Of a stretch of DNA of 64,000 nt, positions 16,166 to 25,103 are shown piece after piece; position 1 is the first letter of the stretch; the number at the start of each line of letters is the position of its first letter. The stretch comes from Bacteriovoracaceae bacterium (GTDB taxonomy: Bacteria; Bdellovibrionota; UBA1018), in NCBI GenBank assembly GCA_947447665.1, contig CANFJX010000001.1:1-64000 (forward strand), in the 5' to 3' direction. The notes under the pieces were generated by a model that was not told the origin of the DNA, did not search any database, and worked only from the letters and a program-made list of their open reading frames with translations. Made by a program: the position numbers and the translations under genes.

Positions 16166-18622
16166 GTGAAATGGTTTTCTAATCTCATCCTACGAGAAGC
16201 GAAACTCGTGGCTCTCATCGGAACACTCGCTGCTGTCCTCGGCGGATTCTATTCGATTGAGCTCTATAAGAATCTTAAAACCGACATTCACGAACTCCTT
16301 CCCACCTCCGCCCGAAGCGTAATTGACCTCAAAGAAGTTTCAGTGAGGCTCCGGTCTATCGATAATCTAGCAGTCTTGGTCTTTTCCTCACAAACCGAGG
16401 CCAGTAAAAAGCTCATCATCGACTTGGCGCATCTGCTAGAAAAGGCTCCCGCCTCAAAAGTCGCCGGTGTCGAATACAGAATCGACCGAGAGCTCAAATT
16501 CTTCAAGGAACGTCAAGCCCTCTACCTCGAACTTGAAGATCTAAAAAAAATCAGAACCTATATCGCAGACAAAATTGACTTCGAAAAAGAGCTCTATAAC
16601 CCCATTCACATATTTAGTGGCGTGACCCTACCTGAGCCTAGCTTCAACTTCATCGAAATGAAGCAAAAATATAAAAAAGACCTAGGCGGTTTTGATCACT
16701 TACCCAATGGGTTCTATGCCTCTCCCGATGAGACCAAGCGACTTCTTTTGGTAAAACTTCCTGGCGAAGCGACCGGAATTCACGGGGCAACGGAACTCAA
16801 AGAGATCGTCGACCAAGCGATTCAATCGCTTCATCCTAAGACCTATGCTTCGGATATCGAAGTTCGATTCTCGGGCGACGTGGAAACCCTGATCGAAGAG
16901 CAGACGGCTCTCGTGGAAGACCTTGAAGTTTCCACCGTGATTGTGACCATCGTCGTTACGTTCGGCATGCTCATATTTTATCGAACCCTCCGAGCGACCT
17001 TTGCGCTTATGCTCAGCTTGATTGTGGGCACCCTCTGGACCTTTGGGGCTTCCTATTTTGCAGTCGGATACCTCAATGCCAACTCAGCGTTCTTAGGTAG
17101 CATCATCATTGGGAACGGAATTAATTTTGGCATTATTTACCTAGCCAGGTACCTAGAAGAACGAAGAAATAATCACAGTCCAGAAGCAGCCACTCGACTT
17201 GCGATGGCAAATACAGCGACATCAACCTGGACTGCCGCCCTCGCTGCTGGACTTTCCTATGGCTCGTTAATGCTCACTGGCTTCCGAGGCTTTAAACAAT
17301 TTGGCATCATCGGACTGATCGGAATGGTGCTCTGCTGGGTGAGTGCCTATACGGTTCTCCCGGCTTATCTTGTGCTCTTTGATCGCAAGCGTTCGCTCAT
17401 CATGCGAGCCAAGCAGCACCCAAAACCCTACCTTGCTGGTTTCATCGCCCAAACGATTCAAAAATTCCCTAGAACGATCTTCGGAGTCTCTTTAGTTTTC
17501 ACACTCTTGTCGATTTTTATGTTTCGAAACTTCAGCTCCGATCTTCTCGAAACTGATTTATCTCGGCTCAGAAATCGCGATAGCATCAGTAAAGGGGCGG
17601 CCCATCATTATCGTTATGTCGATGAAATCTTAAGACGAGATCTGGGCCCGGTCGTAATCCTACCTAAGTCCAGAGCCAACACGAGAAAAATTGCCGAAAT
17701 CCTCAGACTAAGAATCAAGGAAGATCCAAAAGGCAATTTAATTGAGGCCGTCAAAACTCTTGATGACTTTCTACCTACTCAGCAGAATGAAAAAATCGAG
17801 GTGCTCAAGCAAATCCGTACTCTGCTCGGCCCAAAAATCCTCAAACACCTATCTGAAACGGACAGGGTTCTCGTCGACCAATTTCTGACCTCAGCCACGC
17901 TAAAACCTGTCGAAGAAAGAGATCTACCCCCTCTCATCATTGATCTTTTTCGGGAACAAGACGGCTCCACCGGAAAACTCGTTGTCATTGATCCTAAGCG
18001 AGCCAACGGGGAAATGGCCGATGGCAATAACTTGATTCAGTTCGTTTCCACGCTCAGGGAAATCGCCGATCAGATTGAGCCCGGTGCGCCAGTTGCCGGC
18101 TCAAACGCGGTCGTAGCCGATATGGTTAGCGCAATCTCATCTGATGGTCCCAAGGCAACTGTCTTCGCATTTCTTGCAGTAGTCTTACTCGTAATCATTC
18201 TTTTTAGAAACCTTCGGACGATTAGCTTGGTGCTCTTTGCGCTCATTCTAGGAGTCCTTTGGCTTGCTGGGATTATCTTGGGCTTCCAAATTAAAATTAA
18301 CTTCCTCAACTTCATTGCCCTTCCCATTACTTTTGGAATTGGAGTGGATTATGGAGTAAATATTTTTCAGCGATTCCGAGAGGATCCCAACGCCAAAATT
18401 CTCCAAGTAATTCGAAGCACGGGCAGCGCCGTCGGATTGTGTAGTTTCTCTACAATTACTGGCTATATCTCCCTTCTCATCGCTCGCAATCAAGGCTTTG
18501 TGAGTTTCGGTGCACTCGCGGTCGCTGGCGAAATCACCTGCGTGATCGCTGCTCTGATTGCGCTTCCTTCGCTGATTTACCTGCGATCATCACAAAGCAT
18601 TGACGCTCCGAAAGGCGGTTGA
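16166..18622 (+). CDS. RND superfamily (MMPL-type) exporter
   Basis: The 818-residue inner-membrane protein is built as two similar halves. Each half has one helix, a large periplasmic loop (about 30-240 and 435-665) and a bundle of five to six helices. GNGINFGIIYLARYLEERR and ITFGIGVDYGVNIFQRF are the paired GxxxDY/N-type motifs of MMPL/HpnN transporters. The second half keeps the key Asp (GVDYG); the first has Asn-Phe instead. Such proteins move lipids or hopanoids outward using the proton gradient. The start is GTG 16166, the only one near the conserved N-terminus. Divergent mlaE-mlaD suggests an envelope-lipid theme. Confidence 0.88.
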   Translation: MKWFSNLILREAKLVALIGTLAAVLGGFYSIELYKNLKTDIHELLPTSARSVIDLKEVSVRLRSIDNLAVLVFSSQTEASKKLIIDLAHLLEKAPASKVAGVEYRIDRELKFFKERQALYLELEDLKKIRTYIADKIDFEKELYNPIHIFSGVTLPEPSFNFIEMKQKYKKDLGGFDHLPNGFYASPDETKRLLLVKLPGEATGIHGATELKEIVDQAIQSLHPKTYASDIEVRFSGDVETLIEEQTALVEDLEVSTVIVTIVVTFGMLIFYRTLRATFALMLSLIVGTLWTFGASYFAVGYLNANSAFLGSIIIGNGINFGIIYLARYLEERRNNHSPEAATRLAMANTATSTWTAALAAGLSYGSLMLTGFRGFKQFGIIGLIGMVLCWVSAYTVLPAYLVLFDRKRSLIMRAKQHPKPYLAGFIAQTIQKFPRTIFGVSLVFTLLSIFMFRNFSSDLLETDLSRLRNRDSISKGAAHHYRYVDEILRRDLGPVVILPKSRANTRKIAEILRLRIKEDPKGNLIEAVKTLDDFLPTQQNEKIEVLKQIRTLLGPKILKHLSETDRVLVDQFLTSATLKPVEERDLPPLIIDLFREQDGSTGKLVVIDPKRANGEMADGNNLIQFVSTLREIADQIEPGAPVAGSNAVVADMVSAISSDGPKATVFAFLAVVLLVIILFRNLRTISLVLFALILGVLWLAGIILGFQIKINFLNFIALPITFGIGVDYGVNIFQRFREDPNAKILQVIRSTGSAVGLCSFSTITGYISLLIARNQGFVSFGALAVAGEITCVIAALIALPSLIYLRSSQSIDAPKGG

Positions 18623-18792
18623 ATAGGCTCAGCACCCCACCTTCTGCTTTGTCTCATTTCATTAACTCACATTGGCAAAACCCCATACACATCATCACTG
18701 TCAGTGGGCTTAGCTCTTCCTTCGCCCGATCTTAAATTTCCTAACGACCGGGACTATCTGACCCAGGAATAGGACTTGCACCTTTTTTTGGC

Positions 18793-19392
18793 ATGCAGGT
18801 ACCTTTACAAATCACATTTAAGGAAGTTAGTCACTCGGACGCTGTCGAAGCTCGCATCCGCGAGCGGGTCGAGCGCCTCGATCAATTTTATCCTCGGATC
18901 ATCAGCTGCCGGGTGGTTGTTTCAAAAACTAATCGTCATCACCACACGGGGAATCTTTTTGCCATCCATATTGATCTCCGAGTACCTGGCGAAGAAATAT
19001 CAGTCAGCCGAGATACCGGACTCAACAAAGCCCATAAAGACATCTATGTTGCCATCCGGGATGCTTTTGATGCGATTAAGCGCGGGCTGGAGGATTATGC
19101 GCGCCGGCTCCGAAGAGATATCAAAACCCTAGAGAAGCCGCCTCGTGGGCACGTCTTGCGTCTAGTCCGAGATGATGGTGGATTCGGTTTTATCCAGACC
19201 GAGGATGGCCGAGAAATCTATTTCAATAGTAAAAGCGTTTTGAACGGCCAATATGAACAACTCCAAGTCGGAATGGAAGTGAGATTTTCAGAAGAATCTG
19301 GAGAAAAAGGTCCGCAAGCCAGCACCGTGGAGCTTGTCTCCAGTCATCGCCTTGGAAACTTTCAAGCACTTCAACCTGAGTCCGAACATTAA
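18793..19392 (+). CDS. ribosome hibernation factor (HPF/RaiA) fused to a cold-shock-like domain
   Basis: The 199-residue fusion has residues 1-110 matching HPF/RaiA (LQITFKEVSHSDAVEARIRE, then RVVVSK, and the basic KAHKDIYVAIRDAFDAIKRG helix). Residues about 117-180 match a cold-shock/OB fold (GHVLRLVRDDGGFGFIQT, REIYFNSKSVL, GMEVRF). The first part binds the 30S decoding region of idle ribosomes. The second would bind single-stranded RNA. It differs from the common long HPF, whose tail is a dimerisation domain. Its stop overlaps that of the next gene by TTAA. Confidence 0.88.
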   Translation: MQVPLQITFKEVSHSDAVEARIRERVERLDQFYPRIISCRVVVSKTNRHHHTGNLFAIHIDLRVPGEEISVSRDTGLNKAHKDIYVAIRDAFDAIKRGLEDYARRLRRDIKTLEKPPRGHVLRLVRDDGGFGFIQTEDGREIYFNSKSVLNGQYEQLQVGMEVRFSEESGEKGPQASTVELVSSHRLGNFQALQPESEH

Positions 19393-20387
19393 CGCGGGAG
19401 TCTCTCGCAAGTCGCATAGTACTCTTGAACGAGCTCAGCAACTACATCGGCAGCGGGCATAATCTGATCAATCAATCCCACGCCTTGGCCTGCACTCCAA
19501 ACTTCTTTCCAGGTAGGCCCAGCTACGGCCTTCTCCAAAGCTTTGGCGCCGACGTAGGCTCGGATCATCTTCATATATTTTTTGGTTTGAGGGTGCTTAA
19601 ATAAAAACGCTTCAATCGGGTTGAGTTCCAACCCCTGTTTCTCAATGTAAGGGGTTTTAATCACCGCTACTGGAGTACCAGAAATTTTCTTGGTCATGAC
19701 AATATCTTCAGGCTCCGCGTTCAAAATCGCATTTTTATAAGCCATATCTACCGAACTCTCTTGGGTGGCAATAAAACGCGTTCCGATTTGAACTGCCGAC
19801 GCCCCGAGAGCAAGGGCAGCGGCTACCTGCTCACCCGTAGCAATTCCTCCGGCTGCGACCACTGGAATTTTAAGATGCTTTTTCAGGTAAGGAATTAAAA
19901 CTAATGGAGAAATTGGACCTGCATGTCCCCCTGCTCCGACGCACACTGCGATGACTCCATCCGCACCCAAGTCTTCCACTTTTTTTGCGTAGGCCAGATT
20001 AGTGACGTCACAAAATACCTTGCAACCCACAGAGTGCATTCGCTTGATCGTTTCCTTGGGGTTCCCTAGAGACGTAATCACTAAGGGGACTCGCTCTTCA
20101 ACACAAACCTCCAAATCCTGGTTGATCCGAGGATTGGCTTGATTGACAATTAAATTAACTCCGAAGGGGCGATTGGTCATCCGCTTGATCTTCTGGATTT
20201 GATCTCGAAACTCTGCCGTCGTTCTCCAGTTGAGCGAGGGAGTCGCCCCCACTCCCCCAGCGGAACTTACCGCAGAGACCAGCTCCGCATTGCTAACCAG
20301 AAACATCGGAGCTCCGATAATCGGAAAGTCGCAACCGAGGAGTTGAGTGAAAGCCGTTGAGATCGGGCACAATGGAGCTTGAGTCAT
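19389..20387 (-). CDS. nitronate monooxygenase (2-nitropropane dioxygenase family)
   Basis: The 332-residue FMN-dependent TIM-barrel enzyme oxidises alkyl nitronates. It shows GCDFPIIGAPMFLVSNAELV at the start, VCVGAGGHAGPISPL with the catalytic His, VVAAGGIATGEQVAAALALG, and QIGTRFIATQES for FMN phosphate binding. The start is ATG 20387 with AGGGGGA about 8 bases upstream; a longer frame to 20453 has no support. It is convergent with the HPF fusion and shares four bases with it. Confidence 0.9.
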   Translation of the reverse strand: MTQAPLCPISTAFTQLLGCDFPIIGAPMFLVSNAELVSAVSSAGGVGATPSLNWRTTAEFRDQIQKIKRMTNRPFGVNLIVNQANPRINQDLEVCVEERVPLVITSLGNPKETIKRMHSVGCKVFCDVTNLAYAKKVEDLGADGVIAVCVGAGGHAGPISPLVLIPYLKKHLKIPVVAAGGIATGEQVAAALALGASAVQIGTRFIATQESSVDMAYKNAILNAEPEDIVMTKKISGTPVAVIKTPYIEKQGLELNPIEAFLFKHPQTKKYMKMIRAYVGAKALEKAVAGPTWKEVWSAGQGVGLIDQIMPAADVVAELVQEYYATCERLPR

Positions 20388-20473
20388 AGATAGATCCCCC
20401 TGTTTTTTCAAGCCTAACCCAAAAAATACGCTGGGTCTATTGACAGAAGCCAATAGATCATTACTTTTATGTT

Positions 20474-20779
20474 ATGCCTCTTTACGAATATCGATGTGAA
20501 AGTTGTGAAAAAATCCACGAAGTCATGCAAAAGTTCTCAGACGCTCCGTTGAGCGACTGCCCCGATTGCCAGGCTCCGGTGACCAAACTGATGAGTTTGA
20601 GTTCTTTTGCCCTCAAGGGGAGCGGCTGGTACAGCACAGACTATAAGAAAAGCCCTTCGAAAAGTTCGGCGGCCCCGGCGACAGCTTCGGCTTCGGCTTC
20701 AGCCCCCGCAGCAACTCCTGCTCCGGCAGCTCCGGCAGCCTCTCCTCCGAGTACTTCCCAGGCGACAAAACCAGGCTAG
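20474..20779 (+). CDS. FmdB-family zinc-ribbon protein
   Basis: The 101-residue protein begins MPLYEYRCESCEKIHEVMQK and has a second pair, CPDCQAPV. This is the CxxC...CxxC zinc ribbon of the FmdB regulatory family. The last 45 residues are a low-complexity Ala/Pro/Ser tail (ASASASAPAATPAPAAPAA), probably disordered. The exact role of the family is unclear. Its stop shares CTAG with the convergent DUF971 gene. Confidence 0.85.
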   Translation: MPLYEYRCESCEKIHEVMQKFSDAPLSDCPDCQAPVTKLMSLSSFALKGSGWYSTDYKKSPSKSSAAPATASASASAPAATPAPAAPAASPPSTSQATKPG

Positions 20780-21093
20780 GACTTAATTTTTCGCCCCTGC
20801 TTCTGGCAAAGCTCCCAAAGTCGATCATAATGGTACATTCCTGTATCATGACCATCGCTCCAAGTGAGTTGCACCGCATAGCGACCAATCAGGCGAACAT
20901 CCGTGGCGCGAATTTCGGGAGAAATAGAAGAACGATCGACCGTCCTCTGTCCTGTGTGCTCGTCCACGCACCCTGCACAGGGACAATAAAACCTGAGCTC
21001 GATATAGGGGAGCGCAAATTGGTCTTGATTGCTCCAGCCCAATAAAATTTCAGTTGCACTCAGAGGTTGAATTTGTGTTGGATTAGGCGTCAT
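20776..21093 (-). CDS. DUF971 domain protein
   Basis: The 105-residue protein has DUF971 (GBBH-like beta-sandwich) features: LRFYCPCAGCVDEHTGQR, then DVRLIGRYAVQLTWSDGHDTGMYHYDRLW. The family is found in Fe-S cluster and Mrp contexts and as the N-domain of gamma-butyrobetaine hydroxylase. The start ATG 21093 is the last one before the domain; an in-frame extension to 21249 would overlap the divergent ldh gene and looks non-coding. No ribosome-binding site is obvious. Confidence 0.8.
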   Translation of the reverse strand: MTPNPTQIQPLSATEILLGWSNQDQFALPYIELRFYCPCAGCVDEHTGQRTVDRSSISPEIRATDVRLIGRYAVQLTWSDGHDTGMYHYDRLWELCQKQGRKIKS

Positions 21094-21190
21094 TGGGTTC
21101 GAATAGCATGCCCATTGCAGAGAAGCAAACGAGGGATCAGGAGAGATCCATGCATGCGATGCTAGCCGGTTCCGAAGAGGGGAAATTAGA

Positions 21191-22192
21191 ATGAAAGTAG
21201 CATTTTTTGACGTACATCGGTTTGAGCGCAAATCATTTGATGCGGCCAACCAACGAATCGGTCATGAGATCGTTTACTTTGAGCCCAGGCTAACTGCAGA
21301 AACAGCAAAACTCGCGGCAAATTTCCCGGTAATTTGTGCTTTCGTCAATGACCGGCTCAACGAAGCCACCCTAGAAATACTCAAAAAAGAGGGGGCCCAA
21401 CTCATCGCCCTTCGCTCTGCAGGATTCAATCATGTCGACCTAGTCGCAGCACAAAAACTAGGACTCAAAGTCGTCCGAGTCCCTGCCTACTCCCCTCACG
21501 CTGTGGCTGAACATGCCGTGACTCTGCTCTTGGCCCTCAATCGTAAAATCATTCGCGCTAACTCGCGCGTGCGAGAACTCAACTTTTCTCTCGAAGGACT
21601 GGTGGGATTTGACCTCTGTGGCAAAACCGTTGGAATCCTTGGAACCGGCCGAATTGGATCGATCATGGCAACTATTATGAAGGGCTTCGGATGCCAGGTC
21701 CTCGCCTATGACGTCTTCCCAAATCCTGAGCTTACTGCCCTCGGGGTCAAATACGTCACCCTCACTGAGCTTTACTCTCGCTCAGATATCATTTCGCTTC
21801 ACGTGCCTTTAAACGAAACCACACACCATATGATCAACGAAAAATCACTCGCTCAAATGAAGTCGGGAGTTTTTCTCATCAATACCGGCCGAGGCAGACT
21901 CATCGATACCAAGGCTCTCATCGCCTCACTCAAAAACGGACATCTCGGAGCTGCAGGACTAGACGTCTACGAAGAGGAAGAGAACATATTCTTTCAGGAT
22001 CTCTCTGAATCGGGACTCCAAGATGACATCCTTGCTCGCCTCCTCACATTCCCTAACGTCTTAATTACTTCACATCAAGCCTTTCTCACGCAAGAAGCCC
22101 TCAACAAAATCGCCGAAGTCACACTAGAGAATATTTCAAGCTTTGAGCGCAATGAGGAGCTTACCAACGAGGTTAAAGCGTCCTCAATTTAG
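21191..22192 (+). CDS. ldhA: D-lactate dehydrogenase (D-2-hydroxyacid dehydrogenase)
   Basis: The 333-residue NAD-dependent enzyme interconverts pyruvate and D-lactate. ALRSAGFNHVDL carries the active-site Arg. VGILGTGRIGSIMA is the Rossmann loop. DIISLHVPLNETTHHMI, INTGRGRLIDT and LDVYEEE follow, and ITSHQAFLT holds the catalytic His of D-LDHs. GAGGGGA precedes ATG 21191 by about 7 bases. The exact substrate is inferred from closeness to fermentative LdhA. Its stop shares TTAG with the CBS gene. Confidence 0.9.
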   Translation: MKVAFFDVHRFERKSFDAANQRIGHEIVYFEPRLTAETAKLAANFPVICAFVNDRLNEATLEILKKEGAQLIALRSAGFNHVDLVAAQKLGLKVVRVPAYSPHAVAEHAVTLLLALNRKIIRANSRVRELNFSLEGLVGFDLCGKTVGILGTGRIGSIMATIMKGFGCQVLAYDVFPNPELTALGVKYVTLTELYSRSDIISLHVPLNETTHHMINEKSLAQMKSGVFLINTGRGRLIDTKALIASLKNGHLGAAGLDVYEEEENIFFQDLSESGLQDDILARLLTFPNVLITSHQAFLTQEALNKIAEVTLENISSFERNEELTNEVKASSI

Positions 22193-22602
22193 TGCTCGGT
22201 AGGTCGGTAATTTTCATGAAGGACCTCTTTAAAAGCTCGAAGACCATCAACCACAGTAAAAAGACCGACGACTTTACCATTGTCCTGGGCCACGATCGCG
22301 CACCCATATTTATGCTCAGCCATTTCGGAAACCACCTCATCCAATGAGGTTCCAGGTCGAATCGTATAAGGATCCGGTGTCATCACATCCTCGACCTTCA
22401 GCTCTTCAGTTGAGACAAACGAACCCGCCAGCTTGATATCTCGGTCACTCACCACACCCACCAACTTCCCTGCATCCTGGACAGGAATGTGACGAATCCG
22501 ATGGGTTCTCATTAAATCCAGCGCCTTACCGACTGGAATATCTTTACCGATCGTGTGAGGCATGGGAGTCATAAATTTTTCTATTTTCGGTATCTGTTTC
22601 AT
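22189..22602 (-). CDS. two-CBS-domain protein
   Basis: The 137-residue protein consists of two CBS motifs in tandem: VEDVMTPDPYTIRPGTSLDE in the second and a parallel FMTPMPHTIGKDIPVGKALDLM in the first, with RHIPVQDAGKLVGVVSDRDI between. CBS pairs bind adenine nucleotides and sense energy state. It stands alone with no catalytic domain. AAGGAG precedes the ATG by 6 bases. Convergent with ldhA. Confidence 0.9.
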   Translation of the reverse strand: MKQIPKIEKFMTPMPHTIGKDIPVGKALDLMRTHRIRHIPVQDAGKLVGVVSDRDIKLAGSFVSTEELKVEDVMTPDPYTIRPGTSLDEVVSEMAEHKYGCAIVAQDNGKVVGLFTVVDGLRAFKEVLHENYRPTEH

Positions 22603-22771
22603 CGGTAGCTCCTTGGAGAGTCATTTTTAAAAATTAACTACTGAACTCATCTCAAAGCACAACTCAGACCAACCCCAGGACAATGGTCTTTCGGTTAATT
22701 CCTAAAATCTGGGCCGCCTGGTTTTTTTCCCCCTGTCTTATTTCGACAAGTCAAGCAAGCGACCGTGGAGT

Positions 22772-22817
22772 AATTCTAGGCATTCAGTTCATAACAATAT
22801 CCTGAATGCCTAGAATT
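22772..22817. repeat. perfect 16-bp inverted repeat between CBS gene and tRNA-Glu
   Basis: aattctaggcattcag (22772-22787) and ctgaatgcctagaatt (22802-22817) are exact inverted repeats with a 14-base loop. There is no T-run, so it is not a standard terminator. It lies in a stretch of about 400 bases without a protein gene (22603-23002), which otherwise holds only the tRNA terminator. It could be an operator, a processed RNA hairpin or a mobile-element trace. Confidence 0.7.
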
Positions 22818-22926
22818 GAATGGAATCCAGCCCAGTGATTTTTTAGATTAATTTTAAATTGAAACTCGTCATGATTCTGAATGGAATGATACAGGGAGCC
22901 GGCGCATCAGATCCACGCTCAAGGGC

Positions 22927-22951
22927 AAAAAAAAACCGGCCAAAAGGCCGG
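22927..22951 (-). terminator. rho-independent terminator of tRNA-Glu
   Basis: On the minus strand ccggcc, a four-base ttttloop and ggccgg form a 6-bp GC stem (22936-22941 and 22946-22951), followed by nine T (22927-22935). It lies about 50 bases past the 3' end of tRNA-Glu. Confidence 0.88.
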
Positions 22952-23002
22952 CTCTCAATTTTGATAAAAACCCAAAAGTCGGATTCAATATCGCTGATAA
23001 AA

Positions 23003-23078
23003 TGGCGTCCCCACGGGGATTCGAACCCCGGTTACCGCCGTGAAAGGGCGGTGTCCTAGGCCTCTAGACGATGGGGAC
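23003..23078 (-). tRNA. tRNA-Glu (anticodon UUC)
   Basis: The minus strand gives a 76-base cloverleaf: acceptor GTCCCCA, D arm with CTAGAGGCCTAGGAC, anticodon stem CCGCC/GGCGG around loop CTTTCAC (anticodon TTC), T arm CGGGGTTCGAATCCCCG, and an encoded CCA at 23003-23005. A possible -35 TTGAAA lies upstream on the minus strand, near 23130-23150. Confidence 0.97.
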
Positions 23079-23170
23079 AATTTGAGGCATCGTTTTGAAG
23101 TTCCAACTACTTACCTTTGTTACCCTAGGATTTCAAGAAATAAAGTGAACCAGCCTTCATTTTATTAACT

Positions 23171-23317
23171 TCAGGGATGGAGTACCGAGCTGAGCTGCCT
23201 CGCCGCAGACTGAGCATCCACGAACTTCCCAAATGAAATGATATAAGTCAAAATTCCAGCGACGAGAAAAATAAAGGCGATTAACCCAGAGTATTTCTTC
23301 AACTTTAGTTTGAGCAC
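23171..23317 (-). CDS. small single-span membrane protein
   Basis: A 48-residue frame from GTG 23317 encodes a basic N-terminus (LKLKLKKYSG), one hydrophobic helix (LIAFIFLVAGILTYIISF) and a short polar tail ending LSSVLHP. The positive-inside layout argues for a real membrane peptide. There is no clear ribosome-binding site and the start could be the inner TTG. It is divergent from the downstream lipoprotein gene. No family is recognised. Confidence 0.42.
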   Translation of the reverse strand: MLKLKLKKYSGLIAFIFLVAGILTYIISFGKFVDAQSAARQLSSVLHP

Positions 23318-23355
23318 AGGTCAACATGGTACCAATCTTGCTTTGCCTTAGCCAC

Positions 23356-23835
23356 ATGAAAACCAAATCGAAAACTCATTTTTTTGCCGTGATCTCTCTG
23401 GCGCTCTTAGCCAACCTCACCGGATGTGCAAGCTTATCTGGACAACCAGAGTCAGGAAAAGATATCGCGTCAACTGGTCCGACCATCATGAACGCAAGAA
23501 CTACCCCAGCCACAATTCAGCTCAATCAGAACCTCCTCCCGACGGAGAAACCTGCAATCACAGCCGACGTAAAGGATTTCAATCATAAAATAGCAGACGT
23601 AAAACTCAAATTCATTCACGTTCCGGTAGAAGTACCGATGGAAAACCTAGGCGGGACCACCTGGCGCGCAACCCTGAGCACTGAACAACTCCAGCTGCTC
23701 GCGGTCACCGGCAGGACCGTTCGCTATGAAGCCAATGTAGTGGCCAGCAACGACAAAGGTCAAACCGCCATATCCCAAACCCCCATTACAATTTCGATTA
23801 AGGCTCCAGAACTCCCCATGGGCAGCTCAGGGTAG
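23356..23835 (+). CDS. hypothetical lipoprotein
   Basis: The 159-residue protein begins MKTKSKTHFFAVISLALLAN and continues LTGCASL, a classic lipobox with Cys near residue 23. The mature part (about residues 50-150) looks beta-rich with alternating hydrophobics (VKLKFIHVPVEVPM, RYEANVVASNDKG), possibly an immunoglobulin-like fold. ATG 23356 begins the signal peptide; an upstream in-frame GTG/ATG region is not needed. Function unknown; likely anchored in the outer membrane. Confidence 0.7.
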   Translation: MKTKSKTHFFAVISLALLANLTGCASLSGQPESGKDIASTGPTIMNARTTPATIQLNQNLLPTEKPAITADVKDFNHKIADVKLKFIHVPVEVPMENLGGTTWRATLSTEQLQLLAVTGRTVRYEANVVASNDKGQTAISQTPITISIKAPELPMGSSG

Positions 23836-23843
23836 ATCCGCAC

Positions 23844-24320
23844 CTACCAGCGATGATAAGCTGGGTGCCCTGGCTTGACTGCCACAAATGTCCCGCGGCA
23901 TTGAGCGCAAACCTTACCCCCTGCTGAGAGGGTCGCCTCAATAACAGCCCGATCAACTTGAGACTCGACGACTCTGGCGCTCAGATGAATGGGACCTTTC
24001 GTTGGCGTGGGACGCAAAAGCCGAACTGAATATTCAGCGGTCACGGTACAAGGCGGGTGATCGGCGTGGGCCTTCTCCATCAGATGCCAGGCAGCCGTCC
24101 AGTTAGAATGGCAATCCAGAAGCGCTCCAATAATCCCGCCGTTCAGAACACCAGGAAAGGCCTCGTGATGGGACTCCGGCTGCCAGTCGGCTATAACCTC
24201 ATCCCCCTGAACGACGCTCTTCACTCGCAGGCCTTGCGTATTAGCGGGGCCGCACCCAAAACATTCACTTTGAGGAGAATAACAATCTTGTAAAGCTTGG
24301 CTTGATTTGATTTCTTTCAT
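23844..24320 (-). CDS. PaaI-type hotdog thioesterase
   Basis: The 158-residue protein has a hotdog fold pattern: ECFGCGPANTQGLRV at the start, HHEAFPGVLNGGIIGALLDCH (the central helix with the GG of the active site), TAEYSVRLLRPTP and the final strand VCAQCRGTFVAV. Acyl-CoA thioester hydrolysis is the expected reaction. The CxxC pair near the N-terminus recurs in this subgroup. ATG 24320 is used; TTG 24329 is an alternative. Confidence 0.82.
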   Translation of the reverse strand: MKEIKSSQALQDCYSPQSECFGCGPANTQGLRVKSVVQGDEVIADWQPESHHEAFPGVLNGGIIGALLDCHSNWTAAWHLMEKAHADHPPCTVTAEYSVRLLRPTPTKGPIHLSARVVESQVDRAVIEATLSAGGKVCAQCRGTFVAVKPGHPAYHRW

Positions 24321-24383
24321 TGGCTGCAAACGATCTCACTGGTAAAAGGTGAAATCAAACAAAAATAAGCGAGACAATCCCTC

Positions 24384-24905
24384 ATGACTCTAGAAGCGGC
24401 TGTGATCCAGAAACTCAAAGCACAAAAAATAATTTTATGCACCATTGAGTCTTGTACCGGTGGCCTGATTGCTCACCTTCTCACCAACGTCCCCGGAGCG
24501 TCTGAAGTCTTCTGGGGATCCTGGGTGACCTATGATAATTCCTCAAAAATCAACCTCGGAGTCTTAGAGAAAACGATCTCATTCAATGGAGCCGTATCCC
24601 AGGAAGTTGCAATCGAGCTCGCACTCCATGGCCTCCGAGCTCTCGAGGCGGCCCTGAGCCAGTCACCTTCGAGTTCACTCATCAAATCAAAAAATCTAAT
24701 CGCTTTATCTACTACAGGAATTGCGGGACCCGGTGGAGGCTCACTAAAGAAGCCCGTTGGACTCTGCTACTCTTCAATAGTTTCTATTAAATCTCCCCCA
24801 CAAACCATCTCCATCCAAGCACCCGCTAACTTGGATCGCATTCAAACTAAAACCCACTTTTCGCAAAGGGCATTAGAACTCGTCCTGAACTATGAAACCG
24901 GTTGA
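24384..24905 (+). CDS. pncC: nicotinamide-nucleotide amidohydrolase (CinA C-terminal domain)
   Basis: The 173-residue protein matches the CinA C-terminal (PncC) domain: TIESCTGGLIAHLLTNVPGAS, WVTYDNSSKINLGV, GAVSQEVAIELA and TTGIAGPGGGS. It deamidates NMN in pyridine-nucleotide recycling. The N-terminal molybdopterin-like domain of full CinA is absent, as in stand-alone PncC. A small insertion (SQSPSSSLIKSKN) is seen near residues 92-105. Confidence 0.92.
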   Translation: MTLEAAVIQKLKAQKIILCTIESCTGGLIAHLLTNVPGASEVFWGSWVTYDNSSKINLGVLEKTISFNGAVSQEVAIELALHGLRALEAALSQSPSSSLIKSKNLIALSTTGIAGPGGGSLKKPVGLCYSSIVSIKSPPQTISIQAPANLDRIQTKTHFSQRALELVLNYETG

Positions 24906-25103
24906 GACCCGTCAACCGCGCCCATCTAGTTAAACCACAGTGCTCAATAGTTTTTTCGATGAACTATTAGTCATCTGCAAATACTCCGCACAGCCCCATT
25001 TTTAGATGATGTTGGGCTCGTTTCTTGATATCAACATTTCCTTTAGATATCATAATCTTACCCCCTACCCAAATCAGGCCCAAGACTTGCTTTAACTAGT
25101 AGC

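Noticed and set aside
22859..23059. 66-residue plus-strand frame over the tRNA-Glu terminator
   Set aside because: It runs through the tRNA gene and terminator on the other strand.
23157..23366. 69-residue minus-strand frame
   Set aside because: Another frame in the same place gives the single-span peptide at 23171-23317, which is more protein-like.
24967..25053. 28-residue minus-strand frame with a G-rich ribosome-binding site
   Set aside because: Too short and without a hydrophobic or known motif, although the ribosome-binding site is good.
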